8,075 nucleotides of DNA from Bacteroidales bacterium. Lineage in GTDB: Bacteria; Bacteroidota; Bacteroidia; Bacteroidales; UBA932. The position numbers and the translations under genes were made by a program. Under the pieces are notes generated by a model. That model ran no database searches. It was not told the DNA's origin and was given only the letters and a program-made list of their open reading frames with translations. The stretch is taken from positions 1 to 8,075 of the forward strand of contig JAFNUQ010000195.1 of the NCBI GenBank assembly GCA_017383945.1, written 5' to 3'. This document shows positions 1 through 7,133 of this stretch, piece after piece (positions within the stretch are counted from its first letter, which is position 1; each line of letters begins with the position of its first letter).

Positions 1-826
1 CTTGTCGGGAGGCTTTTTCGTGTGAACGGATGGCCTCCTTTTCTTTTTCATCAAAGGCTGCTGATCCAAACTTTTCCCATATATAGTCGCCAGCAATATC
101 TCGAGGATGAACCATATCCGCCGCATAGAAACGGTAGTCCCGGAGTTCATCCATAACTATCTCATAGGCAGGGAAATAACAGCATTGCTCACCGTCCAGG
201 ACAGCTTGCGCGCCGAGGTGCAGGAGAGACTTGCTCAGAGTGTTGTTGTGCGCTCCGTCGCTCAGGTGGCGAATAGGGGAGACGGTGAATATGAAGCGTT
301 TGTCGGGATGCGAGCGCACTACCTCCGAGAGCAGAGCCTGGATCTGCTCGAGGCTTAGAAGCGAGCGCTCAAATTCGCACGCAGGACGTTTGAGGCAATT
401 GGCTACGACTCTGCCTTCGTGTCTCCAGACAAATGCGGTGCCGAGGGTGATGATCACGACGTTGCAGCTTTTCCAGAAAGCGGCGCTCTGCTCAAGGCAG
501 GCATTGGCATTAGCAAGAAAATCTTCCTTGCTGCTGCGCGCAAATGCAGTATGATGCTCAAATGAGCAGAATTTCTGCGCCCCGGCACCCATCTCAATGC
601 ATTCGCTTTCAGCAAAGTGCTCTGCGCTGTCTAGGCGTCGCACTGCAGCGGCGATTGATGCGGGATTGTAGAGTTGGCCAAACGGATTGATCTGCGCATT
701 GAAGCCTGCTTCAATCAGGTGTGTGCCGATAGTGTCGCTGAAGCAGCTGCCCAGGAGACAGATGCGGTCAGAAAGGCTGACTTTAAATGGTAGTTTTGCT
801 ATCTCTATTTCTGTCGTGAGTTTCAT
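1..826 (-). CDS. GSCFA-domain protein, SGNH/GDSL-like hydrolase (partial, C-terminus beyond window)
   Basis: Reading from ATG at 826-824, the frame stays open for 275 codons to the left edge, so the C-terminus is missing (about 40-50 residues by comparison with the usual length, from memory). The family signature LLGSCFSDTIG lies at about residues 24-34, followed by NPFGQLYNP (47-55), ITLGTAFVW (126-134), TVSPIRHLSDG (181-191), YFPAYEIVMDELRDYRFY (217-234) and DMVHP (237-241). The DxxH near the end and the N-terminal Gly-Ser block match the layout of SGNH hydrolases, so Asp237 and His240 are likely catalytic. The family is common in Bacteroidota; its substrate is unknown, and I infer an esterase or acyl hydrolase. 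No signal peptide is visible, which suggests a cytoplasmic protein. It is transcribed divergently from the nucleotidase gene with a very short leader. Its GC content is higher than that of its neighbour in the lines I counted (53-62% against 43-45%). The family call is secure; the function is not. Confidence 0.88.
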   Translation of the reverse strand, partial: MKLTTEIEIAKLPFKVSLSDRICLLGSCFSDTIGTHLIEAGFNAQINPFGQLYNPASIAAAVRRLDSAEHFAESECIEMGAGAQKFCSFEHHTAFARSSKEDFLANANACLEQSAAFWKSCNVVIITLGTAFVWRHEGRVVANCLKRPACEFERSLLSLEQIQALLSEVVRSHPDKRFIFTVSPIRHLSDGAHNNTLSKSLLHLGAQAVLDGEQCCYFPAYEIVMDELRDYRFYAADMVHPRDIAGDYIWEKFGSAAFDEKEKEAIRSHEKASRQ

Positions 827-834
827 ACTAAGCG

Positions 835-842
835 CAAATTTA
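835..842 (-). promoter_or_regulatory. Bacteroidota-type -7 box (TAAATTTG) for the GSCFA gene
   Basis: Read on the minus strand, this is TAAATTTG, a full match to the TAnnTTTG -7 element used by the primary sigma factor of Bacteroidota. The start codon lies only 8 bases downstream (826-824). A transcript starting about 7 bases after the box would therefore be leaderless or nearly so. I see no clear -33 TTTG at the expected distance, so the call rests on the -7 match and its position. Confidence 0.5.
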
Positions 843-843
843 C

Positions 844-851
844 TACTTTTG
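844..851 (+). promoter_or_regulatory. Bacteroidota-type -7 box (TACTTTTG) for the nucleotidase gene
   Basis: TACTTTTG matches TAnnTTTG completely and is followed by C, as is common in Bacteroidales promoters. A start site about 7 bases downstream would give a leader of roughly 12 nt before ATG at 871. A weak -33 candidate is GTTTC at 820-824, 19 bp upstream; it differs from TTTG and lies inside the start of the divergent gene. No Shine-Dalgarno sequence precedes the ATG, which is normal for this phylum. Confidence 0.55.
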
Positions 852-870
852 CATAACTTATTTACTCACA

Positions 871-2598
871 ATGAAACGTTTATTTCTTTTTATCACTCTT
901 GCCCTTGTTTCTCTGGGCATTTTGAGTTGCAGTCAGTCTCCGTCGTCAGGTAGTATTCATATCGTAACTACCGGAGATGTGCATGGCTCTTGGTTTAATA
1001 AACCATATGTGGAAGGTGGTGCCTACAAGACTTCTTTGATGTCTGTAAAGTACTATGTTGATAGTCTTAGGACTCTCTACGGCAAAGATAATGTCGTCTT
1101 GGTAGATGCCGGAGATTGCCTTCAGGGAGACAATGCAGCTTACTATTTCAATTATGTCGACACTGAAGGGGAGCATCTTTTCTCGAGGATTACAGACTAT
1201 ATGGCTTATGATGCTGTAGTTGTGGGTAATCACGACATTGAGACAGGTCATCCGGTATATGACAAGGTTTTTAAAGAACTCAAGACGTCTCGCATCCCGT
1301 TCCTCGCGACAAATGCAGTGGTTGAGGGTACAACAAAAGCCTATTTCCCAAGCTATACTATCCTGAAAAAGGGAGGTCTCAAGGTTGCCGTGATCGGTTT
1401 TACTAATCCTAATATGAAGGCCTGGCTTTCTGAAAAGGTGTGGGAAGGCATTGATTTTCTGTCAATTACTCCAATGGTTCAGGCAGAAGTGGACAAGGTG
1501 CGTGCAAAGGAAAATCCAGATGTTGTAATACTTGCCCTCCATGCTGGCACTGGAGAAGGAGATGGTTCTCAGCTTGAGAGCCAGGGTATGGATGTCTTTA
1601 ATCTTGTTGAGGGAGTAGATGTTGTCCTTACTTCTCACGACCATCGTCAGACAGTGATGACAAGGCCTGGATCAAGCTCTGTACTTGTCAATGGTGGTGC
1701 ACGTGCCGGCTATGTGGGACACGTGGTTATTGATGTCAACGAAGGTGTCAAGAATATAGATGCTGAAGTTGTCAGACTCGACAAGATGAAGGTTGACGAG
1801 CAGATGGTAGAGTATTTTGATGCTGATTTCCAGAAGGTTAAGGACTTTACAAATATGAAGGTTGGAAGCCTTGAGATGGATATGCGCACCCGTGACGCCT
1901 ACAAAGGTATGTCTGACTATATCAATCTTGTACACACTGTGCAGCTCACAGCAGAAGAGGCCCAGATCTCATTTGCTGCGCCTCTCACATTCAATGGTAC
2001 AGTCAAGGCTGGCGAGCTCATCTATAATGATATGTTTACAGTCTATCCGTTTGAAAATGAGCTGTATGTAGTTAAACTCACAGGAGAGGAAATCCGCAAG
2101 TATCTCGAGTATTCCTATGAAGGATGGATTCAGACATCTCCTGAGCATGTGCTTCGCATCGTCCCACAGGCCGATCCTCGCACCGGTGCTCAGAGATGGT
2201 CATTTGTCGGAAGAAGCTATAACTTCGACTCTGCTGCCGGTCTCAACTACACAGTTGATATTACCAAGCCATATGGCCAGAGAGTAGTTATCACTTCTCT
2301 TGCTGATGGTAGTGAGTTCTCAGAATCCGCCGAATATACAGTTTCTATGACATCATATCGTGCAAGTGGCGGTGGCAACCTTATCATTGAAGGCGCCGGA
2401 GTTCCTAAAGACGAGATTGATGCACGCATCGTAGCCCGTTACCCAGCTATCAGAGACATGGTCTATGAGTATATTAAAACTCACGGCAAGATCACTTCAA
2501 CTCTTGTGAGCGACCCTGCCGTGTTAGGAAACTGGCATTTTGTCCCTGAGGACAAAGCTGAAAAACTGCTTGAAGCAGATATGAATCTTATCTTCTGA
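871..2598 (+). CDS. Lipoprotein 5'-nucleotidase / calcineurin-like metallophosphatase (UshA family)
   Basis: The 575-residue protein starts with MKRLFLF, a hydrophobic stretch and a lipobox-like ILSC ending at Cys20, so it is probably an acylated envelope lipoprotein. The residues after Cys20 (SQSPSSG) are not acidic, so there is no obvious surface-export signal and a periplasm-facing position is more likely. The N-terminal metallophosphatase domain (about 28-300) has the dimetal motifs GDVHG (Asp36, His38), DAGDCLQGD (Asp82), GNHD (Asn120, His121), LALHAG (His224) and SHDH (His256, His258). The 5'-nucleotidase C-terminal domain (about 340-510) has FNGTVKAGELIYND, FENELYVVKLTGEEI and the substrate-pocket motif YRASGGGN (497-504). 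The expected reaction is dephosphorylation of nucleoside 5'-phosphates, perhaps also 2',3'-cyclic nucleotides, for salvage. Length and domain order are normal for the family. The start fits the signal peptide and the promoter. The stop overlaps the convergent ffh gene by 11 bp. Exact substrate is uncertain. Confidence 0.93.
   Translation: MKRLFLFITLALVSLGILSCSQSPSSGSIHIVTTGDVHGSWFNKPYVEGGAYKTSLMSVKYYVDSLRTLYGKDNVVLVDAGDCLQGDNAAYYFNYVDTEGEHLFSRITDYMAYDAVVVGNHDIETGHPVYDKVFKELKTSRIPFLATNAVVEGTTKAYFPSYTILKKGGLKVAVIGFTNPNMKAWLSEKVWEGIDFLSITPMVQAEVDKVRAKENPDVVILALHAGTGEGDGSQLESQGMDVFNLVEGVDVVLTSHDHRQTVMTRPGSSSVLVNGGARAGYVGHVVIDVNEGVKNIDAEVVRLDKMKVDEQMVEYFDADFQKVKDFTNMKVGSLEMDMRTRDAYKGMSDYINLVHTVQLTAEEAQISFAAPLTFNGTVKAGELIYNDMFTVYPFENELYVVKLTGEEIRKYLEYSYEGWIQTSPEHVLRIVPQADPRTGAQRWSFVGRSYNFDSAAGLNYTVDITKPYGQRVVITSLADGSEFSESAEYTVSMTSYRASGGGNLIIEGAGVPKDEIDARIVARYPAIRDMVYEYIKTHGKITSTLVSDPAVLGNWHFVPEDKAEKLLEADMNLIF
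2561..2578 (-). terminator. Candidate intrinsic terminator of ffh (and the carAB-ffh cluster)
   Basis: On the minus strand, 10 nt after the ffh stop codon, CTGCT-TCA-AGCAG forms a 5-bp stem with a 3-nt loop and is followed directly by TTTTT. The stem is short, so this would be a weak terminator. It lies inside the last codons of the opposing nucleotidase gene. A second perfect 7-bp stem with a 4-nt loop (2539-2556) follows but has no T tract. Confidence 0.35.
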
Positions 2599-3910
2599 AG
2601 CCTTTAAGCTTCTGCTGAAGGGATCCGTCTACTGCCATCTTCATCATTTTGCGAGTTTGTTCAAACTGCTTGATGAGTTTGTTGACCTCGGCAATGGTAG
2701 TACCGGATCCTTTTGCTATTCTCTGTCTTCTAGATGAGTTCAAGCAATCAGGGTGCTCTCTCTCATATGGAGTCATACTCTGGATAATAGCCTCAGTGGA
2801 TTTAAATGCGTTATCTGGAATCTCTACATCTCTGAGTGCTTTGTCCATGCCTGGGAGCATTCCCATCACGTCCTTCATATTACCCATCTTCTGAATCTGC
2901 TTCAGCTGGTCATAGAACTCAACAAATGTAAACTGATTCTTGGCAATCTTCTTTTTGAGGGCACGAGCCTGCTGCTCGTCAAACTGCTCCTGAGCCTTCT
3001 CAACGAGGGATACAACGTCACCCATACCGAGGATACGGTCTGCGGTACGTGCAGGGTAGAAGATATCAAGTGCTTCCATCTTCTCTCCGGCGCTGACAAA
3101 CTTGATAGGCTTGCCTGTAACAGCCTTGATAGAGAGAGCTGCACCACCGCGAGTATCACCGTCCATCTTGGTGAGAACGACACCGTCATAGTCAATAGCA
3201 GCATTGAAAGCCTTTGCTGATTCAACGGCATCCTGTCCGGTCATCGCATCTACAACAAAGAGGCTTTCTGTCGGTTTGACGGCCTTGTGCAGTGCTGAAA
3301 TCTCGTCCATCAACTCCTGGTCAACAACCAGTCGACCGGCGGTATCCACGATTACTACGCTATGACCTTCGCGTTTTGCGAGAGCAATTGCATTGGTCGC
3401 AACTTTGATAGGATCTTTTTCTCCTTCCTCAGAATATACTGGCACTCCTACCTGCTCTGCAAGGGTTTTGAGCTGCTCGATAGCTGCCGGACGGAAAGTG
3501 TCGCAGGCTGCCAGAAGCACCTTCATGCCCTTCTTGCTCTTGAGATTGAGTGCAAGCTTGCCGCTGAATGTGGTTTTACCCGAACCATTGAGACCTGCTA
3601 CCAAAACCACTGCAGGAGAGCCCTTTACGTTGATTTCTGAGTGCTCGGCACCCATAAAGTCAGCGAGCTCATCGTGCACGATCTTGACCATCATCTGTTG
3701 AGGCTTGACGGCGGTGAGCACATTGGCTCCCATTGCCTTGGCCTTAACTCGGTCGCAGAATTCTTTGGCTACTTTATATGAAACGTCGGCATCAAGCAAT
3801 GCTCGACGGATTTCCTTGAGGGTTTCGGCAATATTCACTTCCGTGATCTTGCCTTCACCCTTAAGGATTTTAAATGATCTTTCTAGTCTATCTGATAGAT
3901 TCTCAAACAT
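2588..3910 (-). CDS. ffh: Signal recognition particle GTPase Ffh (SRP54)
   Basis: This is a full-length Ffh of 440 residues. It binds the signal sequences of nascent membrane proteins together with 4.5S RNA and delivers ribosomes to FtsY and SecYEG. The helical N domain (1-85) opens with MFENLSDRLERSF. The G domain (about 95-300) carries GLNGSGKTT (P-loop, 106-114), DTFRPAA (137-143), DTAGR (189-193), TKMDGD (247-252) and SAGE (273-276). The methionine-rich M domain (about 300-440) carries QKMGNMKDVMGMLPGM (340-355) and the RNA-binding helix SSRRQRIAKGSG (392-403), with a basic Met-rich tail (TRKMMKM). All key motifs are present and the length is typical. The start is 10 nt after the carB stop with no Shine-Dalgarno sequence, so it is probably co-transcribed with carAB. 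The 3' end overlaps the convergent nucleotidase gene by 11 bp. Linkage to carAB has no obvious functional meaning. Confidence 0.98.
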   Translation of the reverse strand: MFENLSDRLERSFKILKGEGKITEVNIAETLKEIRRALLDADVSYKVAKEFCDRVKAKAMGANVLTAVKPQQMMVKIVHDELADFMGAEHSEINVKGSPAVVLVAGLNGSGKTTFSGKLALNLKSKKGMKVLLAACDTFRPAAIEQLKTLAEQVGVPVYSEEGEKDPIKVATNAIALAKREGHSVVIVDTAGRLVVDQELMDEISALHKAVKPTESLFVVDAMTGQDAVESAKAFNAAIDYDGVVLTKMDGDTRGGAALSIKAVTGKPIKFVSAGEKMEALDIFYPARTADRILGMGDVVSLVEKAQEQFDEQQARALKKKIAKNQFTFVEFYDQLKQIQKMGNMKDVMGMLPGMDKALRDVEIPDNAFKSTEAIIQSMTPYEREHPDCLNSSRRQRIAKGSGTTIAEVNKLIKQFEQTRKMMKMAVDGSLQQKLKGFRR

Positions 3911-3920
3911 GGCTTAAATA

Positions 3921-6900
3921 TTAATATTCATCCCAGCTCTTGATGCTGATGTCGTCAATGCTCTTGGCACAGAACGCACGGATATATGCTGTTGCAAGAC
4001 GGCTGTTGGTAATGAGTGGAACATTAAAGTCAATAGAGGCGCGACGCATAGTGTATCCGTTGCTCAACTCGCTGTGTGTGAAGTTCTTAGGGATATTGAC
4101 AACAAGGTCTACTTCGTGGTTGCGGATGAGATCGATTGCAGATGGGATACCTTCCACTGGAGCTTCGTTTGGCTGGAGAACTCTAGTGGCCTGTACTCCG
4201 TTTTCGTTGAGGTACTTGCTTGTGCCTTCAGTAGCATAGATCTTGATGCCCTTCTTGCTGAGCTCTGTACAAGCTCTGAGGATATCAGCCTTCTGCTTAG
4301 CATTACCAGAAGATATGAGAACAGACTTGCTAGGGATTCTGTGACCTACAGAAAGCATACTCTTGAGAAGTGCTTCGTCAAGGTTGTCACCGATACATCC
4401 CACCTCACCGGTTGATGCCATATCTACACCAAGTACAGGGTCAGCCTGGCTCAAACGAGAGAATGAGAACTGAGAGCACTTGATGCCGACATACTCAAGC
4501 TCAAATGGATCAATGCCGATAGGCTCTGGGTGCTCACCGAGCATACATCTTGTTGCAAGCTCGATGAAGTTTGTCTTCAGTACCTTTGATACAAATGGGA
4601 AGCTTCGAGAAGCTCTCAAGTTACATTCGATAACCTTGATATAGTTGTCAGTAGCAAGGAACTGGATGTTAAATGGTCCGGTGATGTTAAGCTCCTTGGC
4701 GATTGCTGCAACTGTCTTGCGGATCTTTGCCGCAGTGATACCATAGATCTTCTGTGGAGGGAACTGGATTGTAGCATCTCCAGAGTGTACACCTGCAAAC
4801 TCGATGTGCTCTGAGATTGCTGAAGCAATCACCTTACCGTTATCTGCAACTGCGTCGCACTCAATCTCTTTACATCTCTGAATAAATGAGCTGATAACAA
4901 CAGGGTGCTCCTCAGATACCTCTACTGCCATTGCAAGGAATACCTTGAGATCTTCCTTACTGAAGCACACGTTCATCGCTGCACCAGAAAGTACATATGA
5001 TGGTCTCACGAGTACAGGGAATCCGACTTCCTCAATGAATTTATCGATATCATCCCAGGTTGTGAGCTCTCTCCAGCGAGGCTGGTCAATGCCAAGCTTG
5101 TCCACGATTGATGAGAACTTGTTTCTATCCTCTGCACGGTCAATATCAGTTGCGCTTGTACCAAGGATATTTACACCGCTATTCTTGAGAGGCAATGCGA
5201 GGTTGTTAGGGATCTGTCCTCCCACACTCACAATCACACCATATGGCTTCTCCATCTGGCAGATGTCCATCACTGCTTCGTAGCTGAGTTCATCGAAGTA
5301 GAGTCTGTCGCAGACATCGTAGTCAGTTGATACGGTCTCAGGGTTGTAGTTGATCATAACTGACTTATAACCCTTCTTGTTGAGAGTCTGGATAGCGTTT
5401 ACACCACACCAGTCAAACTCAACGCTACTACCGATGCGGTATGCGCCTGAACCAAGGACGATTACAGTCTTGCTTCCATCGTTAAAGGATACGTCATCCT
5501 TCTCTCCGTTGTATGTGAGATAGAGGTAGTTTGTATTTGATGGGAACTCTCCGGCGAGTGTATCAATCTGCTTTACAAATGGTCTGAGACCAAGACCCTG
5601 GCGATATGACCTTACCTGAGCCTCTGGCACGCCTACCAACTTGCTGACCTGGATATCAGAGAAACCGATGCACTTTGCCTTCTTGAGAAGTTCTGTGCCC
5701 ACATTGTCGATGCTGCCACATTCCTTGATGGCATTGCGAGTGTTGTGGATGTTCTCAAGACGGTCAAGGAACCACTTGTCAATCTTTGTGAGATCGTGGA
5801 TCTGCTTCACGCTATAGCCGGCCTTGAAGGCTGCTGCGATAGCAAAGATACGGGTATCAGTAGGGTTCTTGAGCTCGTGCTGGATATCTTCATCGCTCAT
5901 TTCCTTGTTGTAGTCAAAGCCAAGTGCGCCCTGACCGATCATTCTAAGACCCTTCTGAATTGTCTCCTCAAAGGTGCGACCGATAGCCATAACCTCGCCC
6001 ACACTCTTCATACTTGAACCGATCTCACGAGAAACGCCCTTGAACTTGCTCAAGTCCCAACGAGGGATCTTGCAGACAACATAGTCAAGGGTTGGTTCAA
6101 AGAACGCAGGTGTGTTCTTTGTCACGCAGTTCTTGAGTTCAAACAAACCATAACCAAGACCAATCTTTGCTGCTACAAAAGCTAGAGGGAAACCTGTTGC
6201 CTTGGAAGCAAGAGCTGATGAACGGCTCAAACGAGCGTTGACCTCAATGACTCTATAATCCTCACCCTCTGGGTCGTAGGCAAACTGTACATTACACTCA
6301 CCGACGATTCCGACGTGCTTTACGATTGATATCGCAATGTGTCTGAGGAACTTACATTCCTTGGCAGAAAGGGTCTGAGTAGGAGCGATCACGATACTTT
6401 CTCCGGTATGGATTCCGAGAGGGTCGAAGTTCTCCATATTACATACGGCGATGCAGTTATCATAACTGTCGCGCATTACTTCGTATTCGATTTCTTTCCA
6501 TCCGCGAAGCGACTTCTCTACGAGGACCTGAGGAGAGAAAGAGAATGCCTTTGTGGCGAGCACGTTGAGCTCTTCCTCATTCTCGCAGAAGCCTGAGCCA
6601 AGTCCGCCAAGAGCATAGGCTGCGCGAATGATTACAGGATAGCCCACCTGCTGAGCAGCGGCTCTTGCCTCTTCGAGGCTTTCAGCAGCAATGCTCTTGA
6701 TAGTCTTTACATTGATCTCATCAAGCTTCTTTACAAAGAGCTCTCTGTCTTCTGTATCAATGATGGTCTGGACAGGAGTTCCGAGCACCTTGATGTTGTG
6801 TTTTTCAAGTATACCGGCCTTGAAAAGTTCTACACCGCAGTTGAGTGCTGTCTGACCACCAAATGCGAGGAGGATGCCCTGTGGCTGCTCCTTCTCGATA

Positions 6901-7127
6901 ACCTTCTCCACAAAATATGGAGTGACAGGGAGGAAATATACCTTATCAGCTACTCCTTCAGAGGTCTGGACAGTAGCAATATTTGGGTTGATGAGGACAG
7001 TTGAGATGCCTTCTTCTCTGAGAGCTTTGAGGGCCTGAGAACCGCTATAATCAAACTCTCCTGCCTCACCGATCTTGAGCGCGCCTGAACCAAGAATCAG
7101 GACTTTCTTTATGCTTGTGTCGACCAT
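3921..7127 (-). CDS. carB: Carbamoyl-phosphate synthase large subunit, eukaryote (CPS1/CAD)-like type
   Basis: At 1068 residues this is the usual length for a synthetase subunit, which makes carbamoyl phosphate from bicarbonate, ammonia and two ATP in the cytoplasm. The first ATP-grasp half (about 1-400) has GSGALKIGEAGEFDYSGSQA (13-32), RAAYALGGLGSG (168-179), GWKEIEYEVMRD (209-220), HTGESIVIAPTQTL (240-253) and the metal-binding EVNARLSRSSA (295-305). An oligomerisation domain (about 400-550) follows. The second ATP-grasp half (about 553-930) has GSGAYRIGSSVEFDWCG (559-575), RPSYVLSGAAMNV (708-720), HSGDAT and IECNLRASRSFPFVSK (833-848). The MGS-like allosteric domain (about 935-1068) contains YATEGTS (964-970) and VVNIP (1009-1013). 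Motifs such as SGALKIGEAGEF, EVNARLSRS and VLSGAAMNV match my memory of animal CPS1/CAD; E. coli has GAGPIVIGQACEF, EMNPRVSRS and VLGGRAMEI. All visible ATP and metal motifs are intact, so it should be catalytically competent. It starts 6 nt after the carA stop. Confidence 0.97.
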   Translation of the reverse strand: MVDTSIKKVLILGSGALKIGEAGEFDYSGSQALKALREEGISTVLINPNIATVQTSEGVADKVYFLPVTPYFVEKVIEKEQPQGILLAFGGQTALNCGVELFKAGILEKHNIKVLGTPVQTIIDTEDRELFVKKLDEINVKTIKSIAAESLEEARAAAQQVGYPVIIRAAYALGGLGSGFCENEEELNVLATKAFSFSPQVLVEKSLRGWKEIEYEVMRDSYDNCIAVCNMENFDPLGIHTGESIVIAPTQTLSAKECKFLRHIAISIVKHVGIVGECNVQFAYDPEGEDYRVIEVNARLSRSSALASKATGFPLAFVAAKIGLGYGLFELKNCVTKNTPAFFEPTLDYVVCKIPRWDLSKFKGVSREIGSSMKSVGEVMAIGRTFEETIQKGLRMIGQGALGFDYNKEMSDEDIQHELKNPTDTRIFAIAAAFKAGYSVKQIHDLTKIDKWFLDRLENIHNTRNAIKECGSIDNVGTELLKKAKCIGFSDIQVSKLVGVPEAQVRSYRQGLGLRPFVKQIDTLAGEFPSNTNYLYLTYNGEKDDVSFNDGSKTVIVLGSGAYRIGSSVEFDWCGVNAIQTLNKKGYKSVMINYNPETVSTDYDVCDRLYFDELSYEAVMDICQMEKPYGVIVSVGGQIPNNLALPLKNSGVNILGTSATDIDRAEDRNKFSSIVDKLGIDQPRWRELTTWDDIDKFIEEVGFPVLVRPSYVLSGAAMNVCFSKEDLKVFLAMAVEVSEEHPVVISSFIQRCKEIECDAVADNGKVIASAISEHIEFAGVHSGDATIQFPPQKIYGITAAKIRKTVAAIAKELNITGPFNIQFLATDNYIKVIECNLRASRSFPFVSKVLKTNFIELATRCMLGEHPEPIGIDPFELEYVGIKCSQFSFSRLSQADPVLGVDMASTGEVGCIGDNLDEALLKSMLSVGHRIPSKSVLISSGNAKQKADILRACTELSKKGIKIYATEGTSKYLNENGVQATRVLQPNEAPVEGIPSAIDLIRNHEVDLVVNIPKNFTHSELSNGYTMRRASIDFNVPLITNSRLATAYIRAFCAKSIDDISIKSWDEY

Positions 7128-7133
7128 AATAGC

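Noticed and set aside
107..554. Two overlapping plus-strand open frames in the left end
   Set aside because: Both are antisense to the GSCFA gene, whose minus-strand frame carries clear family motifs throughout; the plus-strand products match nothing I recognise.
687..953. Plus-strand open frame crossing the divergent promoter region
   Set aside because: It overlaps the starts of both the GSCFA and nucleotidase genes in other frames and would run through both promoter boxes.
2601..2621. Intrinsic terminator for the nucleotidase gene
   Set aside because: A bulged hairpin can be drawn here, but it is followed by GATCCGTC with no T tract, so I do not call it a terminator.
2753..3220. 155-codon plus-strand open frame opposite ffh
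   Set aside because: It lies wholly antisense to conserved ffh codons, has no recognisable motif, and reads as low-complexity Leu/Ser/Cys-rich sequence typical of a shadow frame.
4074..4415. Plus-strand open frame opposite the end of carB
   Set aside because: It is antisense to conserved carB codons, with no promoter match, domain or leader to support it. The same applies to 4945-5283, 5745-6017 and 6339-6596.
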